DNA of 64,000 nt from Actinacidiphila epipremni (GTDB lineage: Bacteria > Actinomycetota > Actinomycetes > Streptomycetales > Streptomycetaceae): contig NZ_JAATEJ010000009.1 of the NCBI RefSeq assembly GCF_012034175.1, forward strand, positions 124,001 to 188,000. The letters are read 5' to 3'. The translations under genes were made by a program, and so were the position numbers. Below the pieces are notes generated by a model. That model saw only the letters and a list, made by a program, of their open reading frames with translations, was not told the DNA's origin and did no database searches. Shown in pieces: positions 9,733 through 18,901 of the stretch (within the stretch, counting starts at the first letter, position 1; every line of letters starts with the position of its first letter).

Positions 9733-12700
9733 ATGGGCATATCCGCCCGCGACACAGCGTCGCGTGCCGAGGGGCCGGCGGCATCCGCGCCGTCCCGGCG
9801 GCGCCGCGCGCTGCCCGGCGGCGTGGTCGCCGCCACCGCGCTGGCGATGGTCGCCGCGATCGCCCCGCAGGCCATGGCCGACACCGCCACGACGCCGGCG
9901 CCGCAGCGCATCGGCGGCGCGCCGGTGCTGCCGCACGGTGCCGTGCGCACCGCGGCGCCCGCCGCCGGCACCGCGCTCGACCTGAGCGTGGTGCTCTCGC
10001 CGCGCGACCCGGCGGCGCTCACGAAGTTCATCGCCGACGTCTCGACGCCCGGCTCGCCGCTCTACCACCAGTACCTGAAGACCGGGCAGTTCCGCTCGGC
10101 CTTCGGTGCCACCGACGCCACCGTCGCCAAGGTGCGCGCCGCGCTCAAGGCCAAGGGCCTGACCGCGGGCGCGCTCGGCTCCGACGGGCTGACGCTGCCG
10201 GTGCACACCACGGTCGGGGCCGCGGGCAAGGCGTTCGACACCGGCTTCACGGGCTTCCGCGACCCGCAGGGCCGCGCGGGCATCAGCAACACCGAGGCGC
10301 CCGAGGTCCGCGGCGACGTGGCCGGCGCCATCACCGCGGTGACCGGCCTGACCACCACCGCCGCGGTGCACTCGCACCTCTCGGCGGTCACGAAGAAGTC
10401 GTTCGCCGCCGCCCCGCAGGCCGCCGGTACGGCCGTCGCGCCGCATATCAACGGCACCACGCCCGCGCTGTGCAGCGGGATCAAGAACGGCGTCGCCTCC
10501 ATCGGCTGGAACGACACCCAGCAGTACTGGAGCCCCCGCTCGCTCGCCGGCGCGTACGGCATGGCCGACCAGCCGAACGTCGGCAGCGGCGTGACCGTGG
10601 GCATCTTCGAGCTGGAGAGCTTCAGCGCCAAGGACATCGCCGCCTACCAGTCCTGCTACGGCACGCATGTGGCCGTCAGCACGGTGAAGGTGGACGGCGG
10701 CGCGAAGGTCCCGGCGAACGCGGACCTGGGCATCGGCGCCGAGTCGGCGCTGGACATCGAGGACCTCATCGGGCTCGTCCCGCAGGCGTCGCTCGTCGTC
10801 TACCAGGGCCCCGACATCACGGACGCGCACGGCAACCCCGGCAACGTCACGTACCAGAACATCCTGGACGTCTACCAGAAGATGGTGACGGACAACCGGG
10901 CCCGCGTGCTGTCCACCAGCTGGGGCGGCTGCGAGCAGGACACCCCGCCGTCGTTCATGGCCGCGGAGAACGTGATCTTCCAGCAGGCCGCGGCGCAGGG
11001 CCAGACCGTCACGGCCGCCTCCGGCGACTTCGGCTCGTCCGACTGCATCGCCGACGGCACGACCAGCAGCGGCTCGCAGGCCGTGGACGACCCGGCGAGC
11101 CAGCCGTACGTGCTGGGCGTCGGCGGCACCACGATGACCGGCTCGGGCGGCTCGTACCAGAGCACCTGGAACAACTACCCCTCCGTGCGCGCCACCGGCG
11201 GCGGCGTGTCCACCTACGTCACGACGGACGCGGCGAGCGGCTTCCAGGCCGCCGCCAACGGCCCCGGCTACCAGAACCTGTGCGCCGCGCCCGCCGGCGA
11301 GAAGTGCCGGCAGGTGCCGGACGTGGCGGCGCTCGCCGACCCGGAGACCGGCTATCTGCTCGCGTACGGCCAGGAGTCGGACGGCGCCCAGGACTGGACC
11401 ATCTTCGGCGGCACCTCCGGCGCCTCCCCGACGTGGGCGGCGCTGATCGCGCAGGCCGACCAGGACCTGACCTGCGCGGCCGACGGCTCGGTGGGCTGGA
11501 CGCACCCGGCGCTCTACCAGCTGCCCTCGACGGCCTTCCGCGACATCACCACCGGCGACAACGAGGTGCCCAACTCCAACGGCCCGACGCCCGGTTACAA
11601 CGCCGGCACCGGCTACGACCTCACCACAGGCCTCGGCACCCCGAAGGCCCGCAGCATCATCCCGGCGCTGTGCAAGGCGGTGCCGTCGTCCGCGGCGGGC
11701 ACCTTCACCTCGGTGAACCCGGCCCGCATCCTGGACACCCGCGCGCACATCGGGGTGTCCACCACGACGCCGGTCAAGGCCAACAGCGCGGTCACCGTCC
11801 AGGTCACCGGCGTCGGCGGCGTCAACCCGCCGGCCGGCACCACCGTCACCTCGGTCGTGCTCAACACCACGGCGGTCGCCCCGACCACCGCGGGCCACCT
11901 GATCGCGTACCCCGACGGCTCGACGATGCCGGTCTCCTCCAACCTCAACTGGGTGGCCGGGCAGACCGTCCCGAACCTGGTTACGCTGCCGGTCGGCGCG
12001 GACGGCAAGGTCAAGCTGTACAACGCCAGCGGCGGCACGGTGCACTTCGTCGCCGACGTCTTCGGCTACTACTCGACGTCGACGGCCGGTGACACCTACC
12101 ACCCGGTGGGCCCGAACCGCATCCTGGACACCCGCGCGCACATCGGGGTGCCCACCACGACGCCGGTCCAGGCGTACGGGACGCTGCCGGTGCAGATCGC
12201 CGGCGCCGGCGGGGTGCCGGCCACCGGTGCCAGCGCGGTCGTGCTGAACGTCACGGTCACCGCGCCCACCGCGTCCGGCCACCTGACCGCCTACCCGGAC
12301 GGCACGCCCCAGCCGACCTCGTCCAACCTCAACTGGGTCAAGGGCGAGACCCGGCCGAACCAGGTCGTGGTGCCGATCGGCGCCGACGGCAAGATCGACC
12401 TGTACAACTTCGGCAGCACGTCGCACTTCGTGGCGGACGTCTCCGGCTACTACTCGGCCGACGCGACCGGTGCGTCGTTCCACTCGGCAGGTCCCAGCCG
12501 GCTGCTCGACACCCGGTACGGGATCGGCGCGCCGAAGGCCGCACCGCTGACCTCGGCCGCCGACCTGGCGCTCAACCTCAACGACGGCAACGTGCTCGCG
12601 AACGCCACGGCGGTCGTGCTCAACGTGACCGTCACCAACGGCACCAACACCAGTGTGCTGACGGTGTGGCCCGACGGGCGCGCCCGGCCGAGCGCGTCCA

Positions 12701-12834
12701 GCCTCAACTGGACGAAGAACGCGACCGTCGCCAACCTGGTCACCGTGCCGGTGATCGACGGCAAGGTCGACTTCCACGTCAACTACGGTTCCACCGCGGT
12801 GATCGCCGACGTGTTCGGCTACTTCACCAACTGA
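9733..12834 (+). CDS. Secreted sedolisin-family (S53) serine-carboxyl protease with three C-terminal repeats
   Basis: This preproprotease of 1,033 residues is exported. A basic N-terminus and hydrophobic helix form the signal peptide, ending near AMA at about residue 45. Next comes a pro-kumamolisin activation domain (about 65-200, with SPLYHQYL). The catalytic domain has the S53 residues: Glu337 and Asp341 in ESALDIEDL, the oxyanion Asp432 in SGDFGSSD, and Ser562 in GGTSGASP. From about residue 660 there are three copies of a roughly 125-residue module, each starting RI/LLDTR (about 662, 794 and 920) and ending with (V)ADVFGYYS-like strands. These modules are probably substrate- or wall-binding and are common on Streptomyces secreted proteases. 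The start at 9733 is set by AAGGAG 7 bases upstream. Such enzymes act on proteins at acidic pH. Family assignment is firm; substrate is unknown. Confidence 0.92.
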   Translation: MGISARDTASRAEGPAASAPSRRRRALPGGVVAATALAMVAAIAPQAMADTATTPAPQRIGGAPVLPHGAVRTAAPAAGTALDLSVVLSPRDPAALTKFIADVSTPGSPLYHQYLKTGQFRSAFGATDATVAKVRAALKAKGLTAGALGSDGLTLPVHTTVGAAGKAFDTGFTGFRDPQGRAGISNTEAPEVRGDVAGAITAVTGLTTTAAVHSHLSAVTKKSFAAAPQAAGTAVAPHINGTTPALCSGIKNGVASIGWNDTQQYWSPRSLAGAYGMADQPNVGSGVTVGIFELESFSAKDIAAYQSCYGTHVAVSTVKVDGGAKVPANADLGIGAESALDIEDLIGLVPQASLVVYQGPDITDAHGNPGNVTYQNILDVYQKMVTDNRARVLSTSWGGCEQDTPPSFMAAENVIFQQAAAQGQTVTAASGDFGSSDCIADGTTSSGSQAVDDPASQPYVLGVGGTTMTGSGGSYQSTWNNYPSVRATGGGVSTYVTTDAASGFQAAANGPGYQNLCAAPAGEKCRQVPDVAALADPETGYLLAYGQESDGAQDWTIFGGTSGASPTWAALIAQADQDLTCAADGSVGWTHPALYQLPSTAFRDITTGDNEVPNSNGPTPGYNAGTGYDLTTGLGTPKARSIIPALCKAVPSSAAGTFTSVNPARILDTRAHIGVSTTTPVKANSAVTVQVTGVGGVNPPAGTTVTSVVLNTTAVAPTTAGHLIAYPDGSTMPVSSNLNWVAGQTVPNLVTLPVGADGKVKLYNASGGTVHFVADVFGYYSTSTAGDTYHPVGPNRILDTRAHIGVPTTTPVQAYGTLPVQIAGAGGVPATGASAVVLNVTVTAPTASGHLTAYPDGTPQPTSSNLNWVKGETRPNQVVVPIGADGKIDLYNFGSTSHFVADVSGYYSADATGASFHSAGPSRLLDTRYGIGAPKAAPLTSAADLALNLNDGNVLANATAVVLNVTVTNGTNTSVLTVWPDGRARPSASSLNWTKNATVANLVTVPVIDGKVDFHVNYGSTAVIADVFGYFTN

Positions 12835-12866
12835 GCCGGCCGGCTCCGGCGGCCTGAGCGCCGCCC

Positions 12867-12908
12867 GGCCCCGCCTGCGCCCGTCATGGGCGCGGGCGGG
12901 GCCTTTTT
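12867..12908 (+). terminator. Rho-independent-type terminator after the S53 protease
   Basis: GGCCCCGCC-type arms form a strong GC stem around the loop GTCAT (12883-12887), followed by five T at 12904-12908. It sits between convergent genes, so it may act in both directions. Confidence 0.85.
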
Positions 12909-12924
12909 CGTGTCGGCCCTCCCG

Positions 12925-13878
12925 TCAGCCGCCGGCCGCGGCGGCCAGTTCCGGGTCGGTGACGCCGCCGGGGCATTCGCGGCATTCGCCGCGGTGGTCC
13001 CAGCCGGTGAGTTCGGCGCCGGCGTGGTAGGCGCTGTCGTAGAAGTCCAGGACGGTCGCCCAGGGGTCGGCGGTGGCGCGGGCGTCGTCGTACATCAGCA
13101 GGGCGATGTGGCTGCCGCGGGCCTGCGACCAGGTGGCGGTCTGCGGGCGCAGCGGGCGGGCGGCCAGGCCCGGCGGCTCGGGGGCGGCGTAGGCGTAGAA
13201 GGCGGGGGCGGGGACGGTGTCGTCGCCGAACCAGAAGCCGGCGCTGATCACCTCGCGGGAGTACGCCTCCCGGGTGACGGGGTCGGCCGTGGGGGGCTGC
13301 GGGACCTCGCGCTCGGAGAAGCGGGTGACGGCGATGTCGAAGGTGTGCCAGAAGTGGTGGACCGGGCTGGTCTTCCCGGCGTAACCGGCGGCGTACGCCT
13401 CCAGGAGGAGGTTGACCTGGCTCAGCACCCGCCAGTAGCACCCGACCGCCGCCGGGTCGTACGTCCGGTGCTCGTGGTCCTCGGCGAAGGGCCGGCGCGC
13501 GTCGGGCAGGTCGTACGGGTACGGGTGCTGCGGCGCGGCGTCGATGCCGAGGGCGGCGAGCGCGGTGAGGGTGTCGCGGTAGAAGTCGGCGACGGAGCGG
13601 CCGGTGAGCGGGAAGGACACCGCGCGGCCGGCGAGGGTGCGCACGACGAGCTGGTGGGCGACGAAGTCGAAGTCGACGCAGAAGGCGTCGCCGCCGTTGA
13701 CCGGGCCCATGGGGCGGGTCGTGATGCCCTGGCCGGTCAGGTGGAAGGGGACGTTCCACCAGTGGTTGCGGCGCGGGCTCGCGGCGAGCCGGATCTTGCC
13801 GACGACCTGCACGAAGCGGTGCAGCGTCTCCTTGGTCTCGCGCCAGTCCTCCAGCGCCAGCGCGGGAAAGAGCTCCAC
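12925..13878 (-). CDS. DUF5996 family protein
   Basis: This 317-residue protein is probably cytoplasmic; no signal or membrane segment is visible. The motifs RNHWWNVPFHLTGQG, FDFVAHQLVV, SREVISAGFWFGDD and LLMYDDARATADPWATVLDF match the actinobacterial DUF5996 family, for which no function is established to my knowledge. The GTG at 13878 is chosen because GGAGGG lies 5 bases upstream and the conserved sequence begins there (VELFPALALEDW). Longer in-frame extension adds only Arg/Gly-rich residues. The C-terminus ends with a CRECPGG motif that could bind a metal. It is convergent with the protease gene across the terminator at 12867. Confidence 0.8.
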   Translation of the reverse strand: MELFPALALEDWRETKETLHRFVQVVGKIRLAASPRRNHWWNVPFHLTGQGITTRPMGPVNGGDAFCVDFDFVAHQLVVRTLAGRAVSFPLTGRSVADFYRDTLTALAALGIDAAPQHPYPYDLPDARRPFAEDHEHRTYDPAAVGCYWRVLSQVNLLLEAYAAGYAGKTSPVHHFWHTFDIAVTRFSEREVPQPPTADPVTREAYSREVISAGFWFGDDTVPAPAFYAYAAPEPPGLAARPLRPQTATWSQARGSHIALLMYDDARATADPWATVLDFYDSAYHAGAELTGWDHRGECRECPGGVTDPELAAAAGG

Positions 13879-14022
13879 ATCACCCTCCGGCTCGGCTCGT
13901 CGGCTTCCCGGCGAGGCCCGGCGGCCTCCCCGCCCCACCCTCGCCCAGGGAACGGCGGGCCGCCACCCCCGCCCGGCCGTTCGGGTGAGGGTGGCGGCGT
14001 GCGGCGCGGAGCCGGGCGGGGG

Positions 14023-15879
14023 TCAGGTGCCGTAGACCTGGAACTCCCACAGCGAGTAGCCGTACTGCGTGGTGCGGGCGGTGCCGTAGAGCCGGACGTA
14101 GCGGCCGGAGCCGCTGACGTTCAGGGTCTGGGTGCCGCCGGTGCCGGTCGTGGTGGAGTAGACGTTCGTCCAGTTGGTGCCGTCGTTCGAGGTCTGGATC
14201 TGGAACGACTTGCCCGCCGCGGTCTCCCAGTTCAGCACCACCTGGCTGATGGTGTGGCTGGCGCCGAGGTCGACCTGGAGCCACTGCGGGTCGCTGAAGG
14301 CGCTGGACCAGCGGGTGCCGGTGTTGCCGTCGACGGCCATGGGCGCGGTGAAGCTGTCGTTCTCGCTGGACGAGGCGGTCGCCGTCCTGCCCTGCGACAG
14401 CAGGGTGGCCTGGCCGGGCGGGTTGCCCGGGTCGCCGCCGCCGGACGTCGGGCTGCCGTACAGCGCGAGTTCGTACAGCGAGTTGCCGTAACTCGACGCT
14501 CTGGCGGTGGAGTAGACCCGGACGTATCTGGCGGTCGCGTTGAGGTTGGTGTCCTGGATGTCGGCCGGGCTGTTGTTGTTGCTGTAGACCGTCGTCCAGG
14601 TACTGCCGTTGGTGGACGTCTGTAGCTGGTAGGCGGACGACGCCGCCGCCTCCCAGGTCAGGGTCGCGTGGTTGAGGTTGTAGTTCTGGCCGAGGTCGAC
14701 CTGCAGCCATTGCGGGTCGGAGAAGCCGCTGGACCAGCGGGTGGTCACGTCGCCGTCGGTGGCGTTGGACGCCGGGAACTGCGCGCTCTCGTTGGACGAG
14801 GACGTGGTCGGCTTGCCCTTGGCGATGTTCGCGCCGTGGTCGGGCGTCTTGTTGTAGACGGCGACGTAGTCGATGTTCATCTGGCCGCCGGAGACGGTGT
14901 TGGCGTTGGGGCCGCCACCGAAGGCCGCGGGGAAGCCGCCGCCGATCGCCAGGTCGAAGATGATGTAGAAGCTGTGGTCGACCGCGTTCGCCCAGGTCGC
15001 CGCGTCCACCTGGTTGGAGTTGATCGTGAAGTAGTTCGCGCCGTCGAGGTAGTAGCGGATCTGCTCGGGCGACGTCGACCGGTCGATCTCCACCGCGTAG
15101 GTGTGGTAGCCGGTCTGGCAGCCGGAGCAGGCGCGCTCGCCGCTGCCGATGCCGGTCGTCTCGTTGCAGGGGCCGCCGGAGCCGACACCGCAGTGCAGGG
15201 TGCCGAACAGCGAGCTGCGGCCGTTGATGTCCTCCAGGATGTCCACCTCGCCGGAGCCCGGCCAGGTGACGCCGACCCGCAGCGGGGCGCCGAGCATCCA
15301 GAACGCCGGCCAGTAGCCCGCGCCGTTGGTGGTGTTGACGTTCGGCTGCTGGATGGACGCCTGCATGCGCACGACGCCGCCGGGAGGCGCGCCGAAGCCG
15401 TCGGCCTGCGTCTCGACCCGGCCGGAGGTCCAGTTCGCGGCCGGGTCGCTGCCGGTGTGCAGGGCCCGCAGCACCAGGTGGCCGTTGCCGTCGGTGAAGA
15501 CGTTGGCGGTGCTGTTGGTCATGGTCTCGATCTCGCCGGTGCCGAACGTCCAGCCGGCGCCGGCGTCGTAGCGCCAGGTGTCGGTGTTCAGCCCGGTGTT
15601 GGCGGGGCCGCTGAAGTCGTCGCTCCAGGTGGTCGTGAAACCGGCCGGTGCGGCGGGGACAGCGGCCGGCGCGGCGGCGGCCTGCGCGGCTGCGGGCTTG
15701 GCGGCGGCCGGCTTGGCGGCGGTGGGCGCGGCGGACGCCGGGCCCGAGCCCGCGAACGTCACGGCGGCCATCGCGGCGGCGGCCAGCAGCCCGACGCCGA
15801 ACCGCCGGAACAGCCGCTGCGAGGGTTGCCGCGTACTGCCCCGATCACTACGTATGTCTCTCATGTCCGTTGTCGACAT
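14023..15879 (-). CDS. Secreted GH16 beta-1,3-glucanase with two discoidin (F5/8C, CBM32-like) domains
   Basis: This 618-residue exported enzyme should cleave beta-1,3-glucan (laminarin, callose, fungal wall glucan) with retention. The signal peptide is near residues 25-50 (ending PASA), followed by an Ala/Lys/Pro linker. The GH16 fold spans about 78-345 and contains GSGEVDILEDING, with nucleophile Glu211, assisting Asp213 and acid/base Glu216 in the ExDxxE motif. Two copies of a discoidin-type module follow at about 350-480 and 495-618, each with DGDVTTRWSSGFSDPQW-like and WLQVDLG motifs; they are close duplicates and probably bind glycan. GGAG lies about 11 bases before the ATG. A TTGACA promoter with a perfect LacI-type operator sits upstream (15965-16010), so the gene is probably induced by a glucan oligosaccharide. 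Confidence 0.92.
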   Translation of the reverse strand: MSTTDMRDIRSDRGSTRQPSQRLFRRFGVGLLAAAAMAAVTFAGSGPASAAPTAAKPAAAKPAAAQAAAAPAAVPAAPAGFTTTWSDDFSGPANTGLNTDTWRYDAGAGWTFGTGEIETMTNSTANVFTDGNGHLVLRALHTGSDPAANWTSGRVETQADGFGAPPGGVVRMQASIQQPNVNTTNGAGYWPAFWMLGAPLRVGVTWPGSGEVDILEDINGRSSLFGTLHCGVGSGGPCNETTGIGSGERACSGCQTGYHTYAVEIDRSTSPEQIRYYLDGANYFTINSNQVDAATWANAVDHSFYIIFDLAIGGGFPAAFGGGPNANTVSGGQMNIDYVAVYNKTPDHGANIAKGKPTTSSSNESAQFPASNATDGDVTTRWSSGFSDPQWLQVDLGQNYNLNHATLTWEAAASSAYQLQTSTNGSTWTTVYSNNNSPADIQDTNLNATARYVRVYSTARASSYGNSLYELALYGSPTSGGGDPGNPPGQATLLSQGRTATASSSENDSFTAPMAVDGNTGTRWSSAFSDPQWLQVDLGASHTISQVVLNWETAAGKSFQIQTSNDGTNWTNVYSTTTGTGGTQTLNVSGSGRYVRLYGTARTTQYGYSLWEFQVYGT

Positions 15880-15964
15880 GGTGGACGTAACTCCTTCTCC
15901 TGCGTGGGGGGCGGTGCCGCGCGGGGCCGCAAGTGGCCTCGGCGCGTGCCGGGTTGGGTGGAGG

Positions 15965-16010
15965 TGAGAGCGCTCTCAGGGAGAGTCCCGTCCCCCTTCC
16001 GCGCTGTCAA
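15965..16010 (-). promoter_or_regulatory. Promoter with LacI-family operator for the GH16 gene
   Basis: TGAGAGCGCTCTCA (15965-15978) is a perfect 14-base palindrome. It resembles the CebR/BglR-type boxes that control glycoside hydrolases in Streptomyces (TGGGAGCGCTCCCA), differing at one symmetrical pair. On the minus strand TTGACA (16005-16010), a 17-base spacer and GACTCT (15982-15987) form a good promoter, which puts the operator just past the expected start of transcription, a classic repressing position. The rest of the 15880-16315 gap shows no gene. Confidence 0.78.
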
Positions 16011-16315
16011 GAGAACCGGCAACGTTTACGGAACGAAGGGGCGGCGCCGAACGTCCTGACGAGGGGGACCCCCTGGGGGCTCCTTGCGGGGGCCATCCGG
16101 ATACGTCCCGGGGATCACGGGTACGTGCCTGGTTGGTGACAAGGAACGGGCGCCGGGCGGTGCCGGGCGGCGCCGGGACGGCGAAAAGCGCCCCCGGCCG
16201 GACCCCGGTGCGGTCGCGCACAGGAACGTGACGTATCAGTCATGCAACAGCCGCAACCGCGGACCGGGTATGCGGTCTCCTAGAGTGCGACCTTTGCGGA
16301 AATGGGGAGACACGA

Positions 16316-17659
16316 GTGATCACGGAGCAGACGGCGGCCGACGCCGCCAGCAGGGCGGAGGGAACCGGCGCCGACAACGGCCGGACGAACCGGGGCATAC
16401 GGGGCGTCCAGGGGGTGTTCGGGGCGCGCGGGCGCCGGGCCAAGCGGGTCAGGCGGGGCATGGCGGCGCTCGCGGTCGGCGCGGTGCTGCTCGGCGCCGC
16501 GGCCTGCGGCGGTAACGCCGACGCGCACTCCGACAAGTCGGACGGCAAGGGCGGCTCGTCCGGCGGCGGCTCGTCCGCGGCGAGCGGCTCGCAGGCGACG
16601 GTGACGGTCGCGCCGGCCGACGGGGCGACCGATGTGGACACCGACGGCGCGCTCAAGGTCTCCGCCGCCAAGGGCAAGCTGACCACGGTCACGGTGAAGT
16701 CGAAGGACGGCACGGCGGTCGACGGCACCATATCCGCCGACGGCGCGAGCTGGACCCCCAAGTCCCACCTGCGCACCGACACCAAGTACACCGTCGCCGC
16801 CACGGCCACCGACTCCGACGGCAAGGCCACCACGACGCAGTCGGCCTTCACCACGCTCAACCCCGGTGACGCGCAGGCCAATTACGGCATCTTCAACGTC
16901 GAGGCGAACGCCACGTACGGCGTCGGCATGGAGGTGTCGATCCGCTTCAAGAAGCCGGTCACCAACCAGGCCGACGTACGGCACGCGGTCACCGTCACCG
17001 CCGAGCCCGACGTGCCCGTCGAGGGCCACTGGTTCAGCTCGCAGCGGCTGGACTTCCGGCCCGAGGCGTACTGGGCGCCGGGCACGAAGGTCACGCTGCA
17101 CCTGCAGCTCGACGGCCTGAAGATGTCCAAGACGACCTACGGCAAGCAGTACAAGGACGTCACCTTCACCATCGGCCGCTCGCAGACCTCCGTCGCCGAC
17201 AACAAGACGAAGATGCTGACGATCTACCGCGGCGGCAAGGTCTACCGGACGCTGCCGGCGAGCCTGGGCGACGCGGACCACACCACGTACAACGGCAAGA
17301 TGGTGATCGAGGAGAAGGACCCGGTCGTGGACATGGACTCCCAGACCGTGGGCCTGGGCAACGCCTACCACATCCCGGACGTCCCGCACGGCATGCGGCT
17401 GTCCGACTCCGGCACCTTCGCGCACGGCAACTACTGGCGCCCCGCCTCGACCTTCGGCCACATCAACACCAGCCACGGCTGCGTCGGCCTGCACGACGTC
17501 AAGGGCGGCAAGGACCCGAGCACGCCGGCCGCGTGGTTCTACAACAACTCGCTCATCGGCGACGTGGTCACCGTCGTGAACTCGCCGGACAAGACGATCC
17601 AGCCCGACAACGGGCTCAACGGCTGGAACATGCCGTGGTCGCAGTGGGTCGAGCACTGA
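16316..17659 (+). CDS. L,D-transpeptidase lipoprotein (Ldt, YkuD catalytic domain with Ig-like domains)
   Basis: This enzyme forms 3-3 cross-links in peptidoglycan outside the membrane. Length is 447 residues. A cytoplasmic N-terminus of about 45 residues precedes a hydrophobic helix and a lipobox ending in Cys64 (LLGAAACGG). A Ser/Gly linker and two Ig-like beta domains (about 90-290) follow. The YkuD domain carries HINTSHGCVGLHD with His382, Ser386, His387 and the nucleophile Cys389, the standard HXnSHGC signature. The C-terminal tail is Trp-rich (GWNMPWSQWVEH), as in LdtMt2. The GTG start has GGGGAG about 8 bases upstream. Ldt enzymes resist most beta-lactams except carbapenems. Confidence 0.93.
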   Translation: MITEQTAADAASRAEGTGADNGRTNRGIRGVQGVFGARGRRAKRVRRGMAALAVGAVLLGAAACGGNADAHSDKSDGKGGSSGGGSSAASGSQATVTVAPADGATDVDTDGALKVSAAKGKLTTVTVKSKDGTAVDGTISADGASWTPKSHLRTDTKYTVAATATDSDGKATTTQSAFTTLNPGDAQANYGIFNVEANATYGVGMEVSIRFKKPVTNQADVRHAVTVTAEPDVPVEGHWFSSQRLDFRPEAYWAPGTKVTLHLQLDGLKMSKTTYGKQYKDVTFTIGRSQTSVADNKTKMLTIYRGGKVYRTLPASLGDADHTTYNGKMVIEEKDPVVDMDSQTVGLGNAYHIPDVPHGMRLSDSGTFAHGNYWRPASTFGHINTSHGCVGLHDVKGGKDPSTPAAWFYNNSLIGDVVTVVNSPDKTIQPDNGLNGWNMPWSQWVEH

Positions 17660-17715
17660 GCCCCCTGCCAGGCGCTCCCGCCCACGGCTGACGACCTCCC
17701 CGTCTGCTGCCGCGC

Positions 17716-17766
17716 ACCGCAGGCCCCGGACCGCTTCGTGCGGGCCGGGGCCTGCGGTTTTTTGCG
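17716..17766 (+). terminator. Terminator after the L,D-transpeptidase gene
   Basis: An ACCGCAGGCCCCGG arm pairs with CCGGGGCCTGCGGT, followed by a T run (17758-17763). It lies between convergent units and probably also ends the pseudogene transcript. Confidence 0.88.
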
Positions 17767-17889
17767 CGGGGGTGGGGCGGCACGGTCGGCCCGGCGGACT
17801 TCGTGCCGTGGGCGGTGTCCACCCGGAGCGTCGCGTCCCCTCATACGACGATCGATGGGGGAACCGTGTCTCATTCAGAATCTGAGATC

Positions 17890-18604
17890 TCAGCCGAACC
17901 GCCCATCGCGAGCCGGAAGTTGAGAGGCGATGGTGTGTATCAGGTCGAGGGTTTTTGCGGGTGGTAGGGCGATGTGTCGGATGCGGTCGAGGTGGAGGCG
18001 GAAGGTGGTCAGGTGGGCTCGGGTGTGGTGGACGTCGTCGGGCGCCGGGGTGCGGTCTGCCAGGACGGTGTCGAGGCGGGCGACTGAGGCGTGGGCGTAG
18101 AGCACGGTCTGCCCTGGGGTGGGGTGGGCGCCGGCGGTGAAGGGGATGGCCTAGAGCGTGACGTTGTCGCGTTCGGCGGCGGTCGTCAGGTGGCGCAGTT
18201 GGGCGTGGAGCACGGTGGGGCCGCCTAGTCTGGAGCTGGTCGGGCATGTGCGTCGTCGTGCTGACCCGCAGGCCGCGGGCGTGCCATTCCAGCTCGGCGA
18301 TGTCGAGGGATGCCTGGGGCACGTCGCCGCGGAAGTCCTCCCACCAGCCGCGCGTGCGGTCGCCGCACATGGCCAGGAGCGCGTCGATCAGCGGCGGGTC
18401 CGTGCACCCGTACGCGCAGGCGATACGTCGTAGGCGCTGCGGGCTGACGCCGTGGCGGCCCGCCTCGGTGCTGGAGATCACCGTCCGCGTGGTGTCCAGC
18501 AGCACCGCCGCCGCCTGTGTGGAAAGCCCCGCCTCCTGGCACAACGCATGCAACTCCGCGCCCAGGCGCCGCTGGCGTGCAGTCGGGTTAGTCCTCGGCG
18601 GCAC
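17890..18604 (-). pseudogene. Broken XRE regulator with DUF5753 domain (WhiJ-like)
   Basis: The N-terminal part (18604 to about 18240) encodes a normal helix-turn-helix start (RRLGAELHALCQEAGLSTQ) and the beginning of DUF5753 (ASLDIAELEWHARGLR). At about 18235-18243 the frame breaks inside the LQT motif, and the sequence jumps to GGPTVLHAQLRHLTT, which implies that a few hundred bases of the DUF5753 core were deleted. Further on, an in-frame TAG (18151-18153) interrupts the C-terminal part just before the typical AIPFTAGAHP. The true C-terminus (ARLDTVLADR...ALPPAKTLDLIHT) continues to 17890. Two independent lesions make this a pseudogene. Intact relatives work with a small partner protein and an ATP-binding protein, and such genes lie directly upstream here. 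Confidence 0.85.
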
Positions 18605-18649
18605 AGGGCCCCTTCCTGCGTGCCTCTCGTGTCGTGCGGGCGGGGGCGC

Positions 18650-18901
18650 CTATGGGGCGCTGGAACGCTTGCGTTCCAGAACGACGATCGGGCAGTTCAG
18701 CACGGCAGCGATCCTGAGAAGGTTCGCCGGAGTCGCGCTCCGCCACCCCGACTCGATCTCGCTCATCAACTGCTCAGAGATCCCCACGCACTCGGCAAGT
18801 GCCCGCTTGGTCAGGCCCGCCTTCTCCCGGGCCCACGTGACAGCCTCCGGCTCATGGTTCAGCGTGAGCGGACGCGTCCGCCTACGGCCGTGCGTCGTCA
18901 T
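18650..18901 (-). CDS. Small XRE-family helix-turn-helix protein (paralogue of the 43949 gene)
   Basis: This 83-residue protein is little more than one HTH domain (about residues 18-75: EPEAVTWAREKAGLTKRALA, then ISEQLM, then ESGWRSATPANLL). It is a probable DNA-binding regulator. Its ATG overlaps the stop of the ATP-binding gene by four bases (ATGA), so the two are translationally coupled. A second copy with only a handful of substitutions in the core is encoded at 43949-44203. The DUF5753 regulator gene that follows on the same strand is broken. Confidence 0.85.
   Translation of the reverse strand: MTTHGRRRTRPLTLNHEPEAVTWAREKAGLTKRALAECVGISEQLMSEIESGWRSATPANLLRIAAVLNCPIVVLERKRSSAP

Noticed and set aside
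9478..12777. A long minus-strand open frame opposite the S53 protease
   Set aside because: Composition is shadow-like (Arg, Gly, Val, His) with no motif; the protease on the other strand is unambiguous.
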